Positions 37,111-47,162 of a stretch of DNA of 64,000 nt are shown here, one piece after another. Position 1 is the stretch's first letter. Each line of letters opens with the position of its first letter. The stretch covers positions 56,505 through 120,504 of the forward strand of contig NZ_JABXYX010000009.1 in NCBI RefSeq assembly GCF_017982655.1. Direction: 5' to 3'. The DNA comes from Brasilonema sp. CT11 (lineage in GTDB: Bacteria; Cyanobacteriota; Cyanobacteriia; Cyanobacteriales; Nostocaceae). The position numbers were made by a program, and so were the translations under genes. The notes below the pieces were generated by a model. The model worked only from the letters and a program-made list of their open reading frames with translations, was not told the origin of the DNA and made no database searches.

Positions 37111-37806
37111 TTATGATAAACAAAACTGATATAGCAATCCGATTTGATGAGTGTGAATCACTCGTGGAGACAGGCAACAGGCAACAGGCAACAGGCAACA
37201 GGCAACAGGGAAGAAGGAATAAAGGTGTACGGAGTTTTTTTCAAAAATAAAATAGGAGTCCTATAGCAGCAAAAATGTCAAGCAAGCTTTGTGTAGTAGA
37301 AGCTGATATTCACCAAAGAATGTAAACTTCAGGTGTTGTTGTTTAAAACCATCAAGGTTACAAGAGAATAAGCTAAGATCAACTACATAGGGGTAAAAGT
37401 AAAGCAAAGTCCCTAGACTTCCCAGCGATGTCAAGGACTATAAGCAGGCAATTCAAACAACCGCAACTAACGTTTGTTTTGGAGTATAAAATATTACATA
37501 ATGCTTGTCACCACTCACCAATTCATCTTATCTTTGCCAGGAAAAATCCCGAAATCTGTGACTTCTATGAAGTAAACATTTTTTGAATGACCCGACAAAA
37601 ATGAAGTTTAGCTGGTGCAGTAACCGTGAACTTTTTAGTCCAAAAAGCTGACAAAGCAGACAACGAAAAACGAATTTCTGGTTTGGGTCAAGAAAAATAC
37701 TTTGGCTTGGTTTGCTTAACGAACCATGAAGGGGTATTCTATGCTGGGGGAAAAGCCCAGATGTTGTTGACAGATTTAACTAAGTATAAAAAGGCAGAAG
37801 CTGTAG
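37111..37806. other. Intergenic region with heptamer repeats
   Basis: It contains five perfect ACAGGCA heptamers plus a partial (37170-37210). The remainder is A/T-rich and probably holds the promoter of the DUF6679 gene. An open frame from 37626 overlaps that gene in another frame and shows no family resemblance. Confidence 0.45.
37170..37210 (+). repeat. ACAGGCA heptamer tandem repeat
   Basis: Five perfect units and one partial unit. Short tandemly repeated heptamers are a known feature of heterocystous cyanobacterial genomes. Confidence 0.9.
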
Positions 37807-38118
37807 ATGCTACACCGCAAGATTTATCAATTGTGTTGCGACGGGCGGGAGGTCTGTGTGTTCTTGCGGGACCAGCAACGCTGGATCGAGCGTGCCCGCA
37901 TCCTTGATATAGAGGGAGATTTGGTCACCCTACGTTATGAAACAGAAGAAGAAGACGAAGTTTGTTCTTGGGAGGAAATGGTTCGCCTTGAAAGCATTGG
38001 CGCTGTAACGCAAAAATTAGCTTCAGTGCCACGCGGCAATGTAGAACCTCTTTTAACTGAAGACTGTCCAGAAGCTGAACGTATCCGTAATCGTTTTACT
38101 GATTCAAACCCAGAGTAA
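37807..38118 (+). CDS. DUF6679-family cyanobacterial protein
   Basis: A 103-residue protein that I recognise as a strongly conserved cyanobacterial family (DUF6679). Landmarks are VCVFLRDQQRWIERARILD (about 17-35), LVTLRYETEEEDEVCSWEEMVRLESIG (about 39-65) and VPRGNVEPL. It is small, acidic in the middle and soluble, with an SH3-like beta pattern. Its function is unknown. The ATG at 37807 matches the family N-terminus MLHRKIYQL. The overlapping frame to the left is rejected. Confidence 0.85.
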   Translation: MLHRKIYQLCCDGREVCVFLRDQQRWIERARILDIEGDLVTLRYETEEEDEVCSWEEMVRLESIGAVTQKLASVPRGNVEPLLTEDCPEAERIRNRFTDSNPE

Positions 38119-38251
38119 TCAGTGCTGAGGGTTCAGTCCTTGCACTAGGAGAACCCTTTGCTGGTAGCGACACTTAAGTGCTGAGTAAAATTTAAGAAAT
38201 TCGCACGCCAATAACTCAGCACTTATCTGTTGAAACTGACAGACTGAGCAC

Positions 38252-39925
38252 TCAAGACTCAGGACTCTTTTCGATGTTGCGTTCAAATGCAGGACAGTAA
38301 CCTTCAAGAGTGACTTTGAAATTATACAGTGGGGACGCAGGATTCCAACACCTCTGTCCCCTTTGATGTCGGCAAGTACCGCAGCACTCAATATCAGACC
38401 AGGTAAAGCGATCGCTATTTTGGTTCAGCAGTTCTCTTTGCGATAGTCCCCGTAATACCAGATCTTCGCCTTGCCATCGGGCTTCAATTAAACCTGTGTC
38501 CGCAAAGTGTCGCCACCGGGGATCGGCAGTGATTGCATCGGGTAGGGTGATTGTGACTACAGTTCCTAATTCCGTCAGTTCGCCTTCATAATTTGTTTCT
38601 GGGGCAGCTGGTTGTAAAAATGTTTCACCAATAGGCAGTTCCACAAGTGTGCCAGCTGCGGGAGAATGCAAATGGTAACGATTTTGCAACTCTTCTAGGC
38701 TTGTTAGGTCTGCTAAGTAAGCAGGAGAACCGTGGACGAAGATGACGTGCTGCGGTCGCAAATTATGAATGAGTTGGGTTGTCCCTGGACCGTCACTATG
38801 CTGAGCAAGAAGATAGGTTTCGACGGTTGTTACCCGTGAGTATTGGTCGTTAATTTTTATATTGGTTTTTTCTGGAACAAGGGTGAGCCAATAGCCAGTA
38901 CCTTTTTGGCAGTATTCGCTTAAATCAGCCGTGGAGTCAGTAAGGATAATACAAGGGCTGCTAAGATCAGGCATCTGTTGTGGCTGCATCCGCCGTACAC
39001 GTGGGCGTATCCGTTCATCCCAAAATAGGGGTTGATGGCGAGCAAAGTTTTGTACCGAAGGGGGAAGATGCGATAGCAATTCCAGGTAAGCGTCACATCC
39101 AACGGCGACACTACGATCAACCCAGATATCTAAATCTCTTCCTGTGAAATGGTGATGACTGCGTAAAAGCATCAGCAGTTCTTGACCGAGTCCCAAAGTT
39201 GGTGTGGGAAGTAGCACAGAACAACGCTCTGCGATCGCTCGGTTAATTCTCTCAGCAAGTTGATTTTCTTGAGTCCGGCGGTGGGGATGACGCGAAGTTC
39301 CATAGCTTCCCTCAATAATCAGCACATCCAACTCTATTCCCCGCAATTCTTCCAAACGTAAACCTTCTACAAGCCGCGAATTGGATAAAAAAAAGTCGCC
39401 CGTATACAGTAGCCTGTAAGAGCGCTCTTTTGTGGTATACGTGAGTAGAATTGCTACCGCCCCTGGTAGGTGACCTGCAGGAATTATTTCTGCTACCAGA
39501 CCATCTTTGAATTCTACAGGCGATCGCAATGGCAACGCTTGACAAAATGATGGTACTTCCTGGGCAGCTTGCTCCTGCCAATTTAGACGCAGCAACTTGC
39601 TGGTCACTTCGCTGGCGTATATTGGTAACAGCGGAAATGCCTTATGCAGAGCTAACAATCCTCTGGCATGGTCTGGATGCGCATGACTCACTAGGACAAA
39701 ATCTGCTGGTAAGGGCGAACTTCCTCGAAGTGCCGATTTTTGAAATCTATTCACTAGAGTTGAGATATCCGCCAAACCACAGTCAAGCAAAATGCGATGT
39801 GGTCCCATCCGTATTAATAGACAAACACCCTCATCATCGTGATGAACCCCAAAAGGCAAACATTCTAGTTCACTCGCCGTCTCCCCCGCATCAAATCTGA
39901 AGGATACTGACAGGCGATCGCTCAT
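38252..39925 (-). CDS. Metallo-beta-lactamase fold hydrolase with beta-CASP-like region
   Basis: A 557-residue metallohydrolase. The zinc motif SHAHPDHARG is near residue 84, and the next ligands are in AGHLPGAV and YTGDFFLS. The middle part (LIIEGSYGTSRHP, then a long insert ending IFVHGSPAYL) is like the beta-CASP domain of RNase J/CPSF-type nucleases. The C-terminal cysteine block CCGTCRHQRGQRCWNP...YCPAFE may bind metal. A nucleic-acid-processing role is plausible but unproven. It is a single leftward gene. Confidence 0.85.
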   Translation of the reverse strand: MSDRLSVSFRFDAGETASELECLPFGVHHDDEGVCLLIRMGPHRILLDCGLADISTLVNRFQKSALRGSSPLPADFVLVSHAHPDHARGLLALHKAFPLLPIYASEVTSKLLRLNWQEQAAQEVPSFCQALPLRSPVEFKDGLVAEIIPAGHLPGAVAILLTYTTKERSYRLLYTGDFFLSNSRLVEGLRLEELRGIELDVLIIEGSYGTSRHPHRRTQENQLAERINRAIAERCSVLLPTPTLGLGQELLMLLRSHHHFTGRDLDIWVDRSVAVGCDAYLELLSHLPPSVQNFARHQPLFWDERIRPRVRRMQPQQMPDLSSPCIILTDSTADLSEYCQKGTGYWLTLVPEKTNIKINDQYSRVTTVETYLLAQHSDGPGTTQLIHNLRPQHVIFVHGSPAYLADLTSLEELQNRYHLHSPAAGTLVELPIGETFLQPAAPETNYEGELTELGTVVTITLPDAITADPRWRHFADTGLIEARWQGEDLVLRGLSQRELLNQNSDRFTWSDIECCGTCRHQRGQRCWNPASPLYNFKVTLEGYCPAFERNIEKSPES

Positions 39926-40029
39926 GCTCTTTTCCCCTCTAAGCTCATTTTTATGGACATTTGCCCAATGGGTAATAAAAATTCATCTAAGTTACGGACT
40001 AGGGGCGGTGCTGATTGTTTTTTGTGGCT

Positions 40030-40152
40030 TCAGTGGGCTGAGCCATTCCCATGATAGTTATCCGAATCGTAGAATCCATTTTTCGTACCAAAGAACAAGC
40101 ACGAAATTGTGAAGACAATTGTTAGTGCAGCTAAAACCAGCTTTACATCCAT
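40030..40152 (-). CDS. Small single-pass membrane protein
   Basis: A 40-residue protein from the ATG at 40152. It starts MDVKLVLAALTIVFTISCLF, a single hydrophobic helix, and ends with a polar tail GFYDSDNYHGNGSAH. AGGG lies about ten bases upstream. I have the impression of near-identical short cyanobacterial proteins but cannot name the family. Its position upstream of a Tat-exported hydrolase may be coincidental. Confidence 0.55.
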   Translation of the reverse strand: MDVKLVLAALTIVFTISCLFFGTKNGFYDSDNYHGNGSAH

Positions 40153-40325
40153 GTGTTTGTTGCCCTTTACAAAAGACTTTCTGATTTTAATAGAGTGATT
40201 TCTATATCTCAAGAAATCCCCAGAAAATCTTTATCTACTATTGTTTATGAAAATTATGGTATAAGTAAATATACTCTTTACAAATATTATTATAAGACTT
40301 GTGTGAGGCTGATTTTGGACTACGG

Positions 40326-41096
40326 CTAAAACTTATAACTCAAAACTTGAATTATAGTCTTCTCCGGTAATTTACCAGAGCTCAGAGTAATCGTGTCACT
40401 ACTGCTAGAACGTACTGTCATTCCGTTCATGAGTTTTAGGAAGTCATCCAAAGGTGAGATATCGCAGTTTGCAGCATCTGCTGCTTGTGTACGGTAATGG
40501 GTAGGAATCACTATTTTGGGATTAAGGGTTTGAATTGCAAGTCTGGCTTCTTCAGGATTATAAGCTTTTGCACCTCCTCCTACAGGCACTAATGCCACAT
40601 CAGGACGCCCCATAAGAATTTTTTGTTCAAGGGAAATGGGTGCTGCAGCTCCTCCTAAATGAAGGATATTAATTCCCCCTTGCTTCCAAAGCCAAGCCGT
40701 ATTTACACCAAATTGCCTGCCACCTTTACGGTCATGGTTTATGGGGATTCCCTGCAACTTAATGTTATTAAAGTCGTAAACTCCCGCTTCATAGATCAGC
40801 TTTGGATTTCCAACAAGGTTTTCTACAGCACCTTCATCTAGCAATTGACTGCTAATCAGAGCTAAATCAGCCCCAACCTTTGGCGTACGATAACGAGCGG
40901 TACAGCCAACAGTCCGAAAGGGATTCGTGAGAATTTTGACTCCCGCACCAGTAAATAGAAAGCAAGTATGACCGAGCCACTGAATTGATAATGAACCGCC
41001 AGATTGGGCATTAGCTTGAAGGGAGGAACCCAAGCTCGTAACTAATGTTGTTGCTAATCCGGCTCCTGCATAGCCCAATAACTGTCGTCGTTTCAT
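40326..41096 (-). CDS. Tat-exported metallo-beta-lactamase fold protein
   Basis: A 256-residue protein with a twin-arginine signal: MKRRQLLGYAGAGLATTL followed by a hydrophobic stretch and a cleavage-like ANAQS near 30. The mature part is a UlaG-like MBL fold, with SIQWLGHTCFLFTGAG, ILTNPF, NHDRKGG and IPTHYRTQ. Members bind divalent metals and hydrolyse lactones or phosphodiesters; the classic HxHxDH motif is not obvious here, which fits the divergent UlaG-like group. It is likely periplasmic or thylakoid-lumenal. Confidence 0.82.
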   Translation of the reverse strand: MKRRQLLGYAGAGLATTLVTSLGSSLQANAQSGGSLSIQWLGHTCFLFTGAGVKILTNPFRTVGCTARYRTPKVGADLALISSQLLDEGAVENLVGNPKLIYEAGVYDFNNIKLQGIPINHDRKGGRQFGVNTAWLWKQGGINILHLGGAAAPISLEQKILMGRPDVALVPVGGGAKAYNPEEARLAIQTLNPKIVIPTHYRTQAADAANCDISPLDDFLKLMNGMTVRSSSSDTITLSSGKLPEKTIIQVLSYKF

Positions 41097-41518
41097 GAAT
41101 TCTTCTCTCTAGACCGCAATTGTTCTGTAAAAATTTTGCAGTAGTTGCTTGCTTGAAGTTATCAGGACACTTTCATAGATGAACTGGACGCCGTCAATAT
41201 GAAGATAGTTCCAGTGTCACACCTCCATAATTGCGCCATCCTCAACTCAAGCAGTGATTTCTAGCACATTTGGACAAGTGTCACGCGAAATCACTAAACT
41301 ATGATACCTGGTTGCGGTCATCGGATTTCTATTTGGGTGAAAATTTCCACGTCTGTATCATACGCGTAAAACTCTCGTAGTTACCGTCGATAAGTATTAT
41401 CAAAAGTTGTTATTCTTCCTGGTTTATAGCAATTTGTGATAATTGTGAGTCATTCTCACGACTAAGATTTTCATCTTTAGTTTCAGTCATCTTGAAAAAA
41501 GACACTTCTGCCCAGCAC
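41097..41518. other. Intergenic region, nothing recognised
   Basis: About 420 bases between two leftward genes. There are no open frames of interest, no strong hairpin and no known repeat family. It probably contains the promoter of the metallohydrolase gene at its left end. Confidence 0.4.
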
Positions 41519-41998
41519 TTAGGATGATACAGATGCCAACACTAAAGCTAACAGGGGAGGAAGTAAAAGTGTACCAGCTACTATCACTGCTACCAAGGCA
41601 GAGACAAGCACAGCAGCAGCTGCGCAGTCTTTAGCAATTTTTGCCAACTCATGGTATGTCTGTTTCACTGTTAAGTCCACAATTGACTCGATCGCCGTAT
41701 TCAGCAACTCCAACGCCAAAACTAAACCGCTCGTCAGTCCAATCACAGCGATTTCTACAGATTTAAGATGCAAGAAAATGCTCAAGGTAATTGCCAAAGC
41801 ACCAACACAAACATGAATGCGAAAATTACGTTGTGTTTGAAAAGCGTAGCTAATTCCGCACCAAGCATACTTAAAACTGACAAATAAATTAGAGGCGACT
41901 TTCCACGATAATTGACGTTGGCTACTAACAACCGTTTCTAAGCAGTCCGGTACTGGCGGCAGCGAAGCTTTTGGTGGAGATGAGACTTGTTGAGACAT
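41519..41998 (-). CDS. dgkA: Diacylglycerol kinase family protein
   Basis: A 159-residue membrane enzyme from the ATG at 41998 (a TTG at 42013 is an alternative). Three hydrophobic helices and the family block SGLVLALELLNTAIESIVDL (about 94-113) identify the prokaryotic DgkA/undecaprenol kinase family. YAWCGISYAFQTQRNFRIH precedes the first helix. A 35-residue N-terminal extension is usual in cyanobacteria. It phosphorylates diacylglycerol or undecaprenol at the cytoplasmic membrane. It lies just downstream of ybeY on the same strand, a common pairing. Confidence 0.92.
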   Translation of the reverse strand: MSQQVSSPPKASLPPVPDCLETVVSSQRQLSWKVASNLFVSFKYAWCGISYAFQTQRNFRIHVCVGALAITLSIFLHLKSVEIAVIGLTSGLVLALELLNTAIESIVDLTVKQTYHELAKIAKDCAAAAVLVSALVAVIVAGTLLLPPLLALVLASVSS

Positions 41999-42139
41999 AA
42001 GTGTAAAGACCAAACAGCAGAGTAGGTGGGGAACAGACAGCAGATGTTAGGAGAATAGTGCACTTATTAGCAATTTGTAACAGAAAAAGATCAAATATTA
42101 AATACAGAATAACACTTAGATTCTAATGGTAAGTCATTG

Positions 42140-42667
42140 CTATTCAAAGTCAGTGTCAATACCTATCGCCTTCAGTAATATGACTTGTTGCTTAAGCATT
42201 TGGCTCAAACTTTCTTCATCAGGATGATCCCAACCCAAAAGATGCAGTAACCCATGAGCTGCTAACCAAGCTAGCTCTGTTGGCAAAGGATGTTCTTGCT
42301 GTTGAGCTTGCTGTTGAGCAGTTTCGACAGAAATTACAATATCACCGAGATACAACGGTTCCTGGGCGTCTATTTCTGTCAGATCAGGAGCATCTACCTC
42401 TAATGCAGCAAAAGATAAAACGTCTGTCGGTTTATTTTGATGACGATACTGCTGGTTGAGTGTCAGAATTTCACTGTTGTCTGTTAAACGTAGTCCAACT
42501 TCATAAGTAGGTGCTGGAGAAATACTTGGCTGTAGTATTTCTAACCAGCACTCAAACCAGTCTTCCCAAGTTTCAACAGTAATATGCGCATCCTTTTCTC
42601 CAGAGTGCAGAACTTCTGGCTCGGATGATTCATTATAGTAATCCTGCACATACACTTCAACTTGCAC
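42140..42667 (-). CDS. ybeY: Endoribonuclease YbeY
   Basis: A 175-residue rRNA maturation RNase with the zinc motif HGLLHLLGWDH near residue 137. The upstream block NKPTDVLSFAALE is also diagnostic. It starts with GTG at 42667, with GGAG about a dozen bases upstream; no ATG is available before the conserved domain. It acts in 16S rRNA 3' end processing and ribosome quality control. Followed by dgkA on the same strand. Confidence 0.93.
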   Translation of the reverse strand: MQVEVYVQDYYNESSEPEVLHSGEKDAHITVETWEDWFECWLEILQPSISPAPTYEVGLRLTDNSEILTLNQQYRHQNKPTDVLSFAALEVDAPDLTEIDAQEPLYLGDIVISVETAQQQAQQQEHPLPTELAWLAAHGLLHLLGWDHPDEESLSQMLKQQVILLKAIGIDTDFE

Positions 42668-42704
42668 CAGCTACTAAGTCTCCTTAATATACGTTTTTTA
42701 TACT

Positions 42705-42860
42705 TTAACGAGTTAGGTAAGCCAGACCTACAAGTACTGCTAAAAGACCTACTGTCGTTAAGACAAAATGCTTCAAAGAGGTCAGACGCTTTTGCACCAT
42801 GTTTCGCATGGCGAGTTTGACGTAGGAAGGTTGAGGTTCTGCAGAACGAGAGTCACTCAT
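42705..42860 (-). CDS. DUF3285-family small membrane protein
   Basis: A 51-residue protein beginning MSDSRSAEPQPSYVKLAMRN and ending with a single hydrophobic helix (VLTTVGLLAVLVGLAYLTR). This matches the DUF3285 family of small cyanobacterial proteins, which have a polar N-terminus, a basic patch (MVQKRLTSLKHF) and one membrane helix. The function is unknown. It ends 37 bases upstream of ybeY on the same strand and may be co-transcribed with it. Confidence 0.85.
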   Translation of the reverse strand: MSDSRSAEPQPSYVKLAMRNMVQKRLTSLKHFVLTTVGLLAVLVGLAYLTR

Positions 42861-43015
42861 AATGATGATTTGTTAACAAACTCTTCTCATAATGTAACAG
42901 TTCTTATAGCACCAAGTTGCCATTGTGCCCCCTTTGGAAAGGAGGGAAGGAGGGAGGGAAACACCGAATAAAGGATTTATTCCCACACTCCGACACTTTC
43001 TCTTGCTGATTCTAA

Positions 43016-44135
43016 TTATGCAGAAGCTTCTACCAACTGGTTCTCTTGCCGTAAATAGGCTTGGATGAACATATCGATTTCTCCGTTCATTACATCCGCG
43101 ATCGCAGTTGTTTCCTCAGCAGTCCGCAAATCCTTCACCATCTGGTAAGGATGAAAAACGTAGTTCCGGATTTGGTTACCCCAAGAGGCTTCTACCATAT
43201 CGCCCCGGATTTCGGCGACTTCTTTGGCGTGTTGCTCTTGAGCGATCACCAGCAGTTTTGCCTTCAAGCGGGCGAGGGCTTTTTCTTTATTTTGTAATTG
43301 GCTGCGCTCTTCCGTACAACGCACCGCTATTCCAGTCGGAATGTGAACAACCCGGACTGCGGTTTCTACTTTGTTAACGTTTTGCCCACCTTTACCTCCA
43401 GACCGAGTTGTGGTCACTTCCAAATCTTTCTCTGGGATTTCTAGCTGTATATTGTTATCTATCTCGGGCATCACTTCCACGCCAGCAAAGCTTGTTTGCC
43501 GCTTACCGTTGGCGTTGAAGGGTGAAATCCGCACAAGACGATGTGTGCCTGTTTCTGAACGCAGGTAACCATAGGCATAACGCCCAGTAATTTCTAGAGT
43601 TACAGATTTGATCCCCGCTTCATCACCTTCGGAAAGTTCGCTTAAACTGACTTTATAGCCATACTTTTCCCCCCAACGGGTGTACATTCGCAGCAACATA
43701 TCTGCCCAGTCTTGAGCATCGGTACCACCAGCCCCAGCATTGATGGTGAGTACAGCGCCCTTTTGATCATAAGGACCGGAAAGCAACTGGAGTAACTCCC
43801 ATTGATCTAATTCGCGCTTGAGCTTATCAACATTAGACTCAGCTTCTTGCAAAAGCCCTTCATCTGTGTCTAACTCCAACAGTTCTAAAACTGCTTTAGT
43901 GTCTTCCAAACTCGCTTGCCACTGGTGATACTGTTGCAAATGTGCTTTAAGATCGTTGAGTTCCTGCAGTGTTTTTTGTGCCTGCGTTTGGTCATTCCAC
44001 AACTCTGGTTGAGCTGCTATTTGTTCTAAATCTTGAATTTTGGCAGAAAGTGCGGGTATGTCAAAGATAGTCCTGGGTTTTACCCAGGCGATCAGACAAC
44101 GTTTCGATTTCGCGTTTGAGTTCTAAAACTTCCAT
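43016..44135 (-). CDS. prfB: Peptide chain release factor 2 (programmed +1 frameshift)
   Basis: RF2 recognises UGA and UAA stop codons and triggers peptide release. The gene is read in two frames. ATG at 44135 opens 24 codons ([18 protein letters not shown]...) ending at TGA 44061-44063. The slippery CTTTGAC (44066-44060) with AGGA a few bases upstream matches the conserved prfB frameshift site, after which translation continues [14 protein letters not shown] in the +1 frame to the stop at 43016. The GGQ motif ([10 protein letters not shown]) and the whole RF2 body are intact. The frameshift is autoregulatory: scarce RF2 promotes read-through. Confidence 0.96.
44060..44066 (-). promoter_or_regulatory. 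prfB programmed frameshift site
   Basis: On the minus strand the heptamer is CTTTGAC, with the in-frame TGA at 44061-44063 and a Shine-Dalgarno-like CAGGA five to nine bases upstream. The arrangement is the same as in E. coli prfB. Confidence 0.93.
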
Positions 44136-44389
44136 ACTACCTAATTGATAATAATCGGTTTGAATGTGCAATTGCATCCCGGCGGCTGCTTTGCACTATT
44201 GCTCTCTATTTTATTTGTTTTTACTTTAGCAAATATAGACCTGTGCGGCATTTTTAGCGTAACAAGTTTTACATTAAATTTACTGATTCTTGACAAGATT
44301 AAATCAGGGAAAAGGGAATAGGGAACGCTTAACAGTGAAACTGATACCTGTTGAGAGTTGTACTGTAGGTTTTCTGGTTTAAATTTTGT

Positions 44390-44420
44390 CAGGTGGGTAA
44401 TATTTTGTCATACCCACCTG
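44390..44420. terminator. Hairpin downstream of BON gene
   Basis: CAGGTGGGTA and TACCCACCTG are perfect 10-base arms around an 11-base loop, 12 bases after the stop of the leftward BON-domain gene. On the minus strand it is followed by ACAAAATTT, a weak T-tract. Confidence 0.55.
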
Positions 44421-44431
44421 ATGAAAAACCT

Positions 44432-44800
44432 TTAGCCGACGGTAACTTGATTGCTGTCAACCGCAGTCGCACCATTAACTGAACGCGCTACAGAAACCAT
44501 CTTGTTGAGAATGTCTTGGCTGGGAACTTTGCCTTTGAGGACTACAGTGCCACCTGTTTGAGCTACCCAGAGAGTTTCTATATCATCTAATTGTTGGTCT
44601 TGGTCAAATGCAAGTGCCACGCGCTTTGCCAAACCGCTCTGGTCATATTCTCCATTCAATCCTACACGCTCTGGGGCGATTTGTTGAGTAGCAGCAGCCG
44701 GAGCAGCAGTTTGCTGTGCTTGTTCCACTGGTTGTGGTTCTGGATTGACTTGTGCTTCTTGAGGTTTTTCCATTCCAAAAAGTCTTTTTAACCAGCCCAT
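44432..44800 (-). CDS. BON-domain protein
   Basis: A 122-residue protein from the ATG at 44800, which gives the natural-looking N-terminus MGWLKRLFGMEKP; AGGAG lies 11 bases upstream. A Pro/Gln/Ala-rich linker (about 20-48) is followed by a BON domain (about 55-122; GLAKRVALAF, VVLKGKVPSQDILNKMVSVA, ATAVDSNQVTV). BON domains bind membranes or other proteins and are often stress-related. There is no signal peptide, so it is probably cytosolic or membrane-associated through the basic N-terminus. Confidence 0.85.
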   Translation of the reverse strand: MGWLKRLFGMEKPQEAQVNPEPQPVEQAQQTAAPAAATQQIAPERVGLNGEYDQSGLAKRVALAFDQDQQLDDIETLWVAQTGGTVVLKGKVPSQDILNKMVSVARSVNGATAVDSNQVTVG

Positions 44801-45332
44801 AATACTATTGTCTCCTATCAGGGTTTCATTACATTTGAATATAGAAGGCTGGATAAATGGTGACATCTGCCTGGAAAAATATATGTTGTATTATTAATTA
44901 CTGCTTTGGGGGTAAATTTATGATTTTTCTGTCGCAGGGAGGGTTTTGAGGAGGATTTAAGAACCGCAGAGGCGCAGAGAAGCCAGTGCGTTACGCTGGT
45001 GGTCTCACCTCACCCCGCCCTGACGGGCACCCCTCACGCCAGGTGCTACAACGGGGGGAACCCCAACGCCAGATCCCTACGGAGGGAAACCCTCCTGCAG
45101 GACTGGCTCCGCAACGCACTGGCTCTCCTTATTAAGGAGAGGGGAATTCACTGGTTAGCACGAAGAAAAATTGTAGTAGTTTTATGTTTTTTGCGCTGAC
45201 TGCTGAGTGGCGATAAGCCGGAGGCTTGACGCTCCGCGTATCGCACTTCTCACCAATCCACTTCTCACTGACGCACTTCTAACGCACAGTTTAGAACAAG
45301 TGACAAGTGTTAAATGATACTAATTATTAAAA
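44801..45332. other. Intergenic region rich in dispersed repeats
   Basis: No gene. The part 44980-45125 is a string of short palindromes (CCCCGCCCTGACGGGC, CTACGGAGGGAAACCCTCC and similar). Copy 3 of the GCGATAAGCC repeat is at 45210-45244. The end contains a CACTTCTnAC-like repeat (45240-45290) and the promoter zone of the NACHT-like gene. Confidence 0.5.
45210..45244 (+). repeat. Palindromic repeat, GCGATAAGCC family, copy 3
   Basis: GCGATAAGCCGGAGGCTTGA followed by CGCTCCGCGTATCGC. It differs from copy 1 by one base near the right end. Confidence 0.8.
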
Positions 45333-47056
45333 ATGATAAATATTGATTCCGTAATGAGTGCGATTAAACCTTTTGCCGGTTCTGTTGGAAAGCAAGTCAT
45401 CAAAAACGCTCAGCGTAATGAAGCTGTGATCCAAGTTTTAAAAAACTTGAAACTTGATCCAACACAACCTCCTAAAGATGTTGATGGTGTTTATGCTTAC
45501 GCTTTAGTAGAGTATGGGGTGTATAAGCCAGAGGCAATTCTGAAGCTTTTTAGAGAAAAAGAGATTAAAAATGCTTTTTGGCAAGCTTATACTTCAAGGA
45601 ATCCATTAGGTTTTTTAAAGGAAGTCAGAAAATTTCTGAATTGGAACAGTTTGGGGAACGAGATACCAGAAGCGAAAATTGAAATACAAACTGAGTTAGA
45701 AGAGTTTGGCAAAATTTTTATAGAGGTAGCACAACGTACGAGATCATCTGAATTTCAGCCTTACCCAGATTGGAATCTGGATGAGTATCCAGAGGAGTTT
45801 AAACCATTAATCAAAGAAAAGATTCGGTCTTTTTGTGGTCGTGAATTTGTTTTTGATGCTTTGGCTCAATTCTTGAAAGACAACCCTAACGGTTATTTTA
45901 CAGTTATAGGGGATGCAGGAATGGGGAAAAGCACTATTGCTGCTAAATATGTCTTTGACCACAAGTCTCCTTGCTATTTTAATATTCGCGCTGAAGGTCG
46001 AAATCGACCTGAGCAGTTTTTAGAAAGTATTCGTCAACAACTGATTAAGCGTTACCAGTTGCAGAATTCCGAGAAAGCTGATTTGCCAACGTTACTACAA
46101 AAAGTGAGTAAAGAACTTCTCCCCAACGAACGTCTGGTGATTGTGGTTGATGCGCTTGATGAAGTGGAGCAAGAACCAGGGGAGAATCTTTTATATTTAC
46201 CTACAGCGCTTCCAGAACAAGTCTATTTTCTGCTCACGAGACGACACTATACTAAAGAAACAAAGCGATTATCTGTGTCTCCTGGTGTTCCGATGCAGGA
46301 ATTGGATTTAAGGGCAAGTGAGTATGTTGGTTTAAGCCATGATGATGTGAAAGAGTATATTCGGTTATTTCTGAATGAAGACCCAGATTATAAAGATGAG
46401 CTGAGAAAGTGGAAACGGGGGAGGAAAAGTGTACCCTCACCGGTCATCGCGACTCGGTTCATGCAGTCGCCGTCACCTCTAATGGCACGCAGGTGATTTC
46501 TGGTTCAAGGGACAAGACAATCAAAATCTGGAATCTGGAAACCGGACAGGAGAAGTGTACTCTCATTGGTCATAGCGACTGGGTTTATGCAGTCGCACTC
46601 ACTTCTGATGGCAAGCACGTGATTTCTGGTTCAGGTGACAACACACTCAAACTCTGGAATCTGGAAACTGGACAGGAGAAGTGTACCCTCATTGGTCATA
46701 GCGACTTGGTTATTGCAGTCGCCGTTACCCCTGATGACAAGTACGTGATTTCTGGTTCAGGTGACAACACACTCAAAGTCTGGAATCTGGAAACCGGACA
46801 GGAAAAGTGTACCCTGACTGGTCATAGCGACTGGGTTTATGCAGTCGCACTCACCCCTGATGGCAAGTACGTGATTTCTGGTTCATGGGACAACACACTC
46901 AAAGTCTGGAATCTGGAAACAGGGGAGGTCATTACTAGTTTCACTGTGGATGGTGCGTTACTTTGCTGTGCGGTTGCACGGGATGGGGTGACAATTGCAG
47001 TAGCCGACGCAACAGGACGTATACATTTCCTCCGCCTCGAAGGGATGCAGACGTAA
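45333..47056 (+). pseudogene. NACHT-type NTPase with WD40 repeats, internally deleted
   Basis: The 5' part encodes an N-terminal helical domain (about 1-110), then an NTPase with Walker A GDAGMGKST and Walker B LVIVVDALDE, as in NACHT/STAND proteins. Near 46410 the frame breaks and a different frame carries four near-identical 42-residue WD40 repeats (GHSDWVYAVAL...ISGSGDNTLKVWNLETG) plus a degenerate fifth. The NTPase is cut off soon after DEVEQE...RRHYTKE, well short of the usual helical region. I infer a deletion that fused the NTPase to the WD40 array out of frame, probably by recombination among repeats. Intact relatives act as signalling or defence ATPases. Confidence 0.8.
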
Positions 47057-47162
47057 CCATGAACACTGTACCCCAATCCCCTAACCCTCATCAATACTGT
47101 TTCCTACCCAAGGGAGTTTGTGCAAGTCATTCAAGAAAAAAGCCAAAACTTTGGCGTTAAGC

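Noticed and set aside
37170..37210. Heptamer array considered as a CRISPR-like repeat
   Set aside because: The units are contiguous 7-mers with no spacers, which is the known short tandem repeat type of these cyanobacteria.
37626..37907. Open frame of 93 codons overlapping the DUF6679 gene
   Set aside because: It overlaps a clearly conserved gene in another frame and has no recognisable domain; its end is just the alternate reading of that gene.
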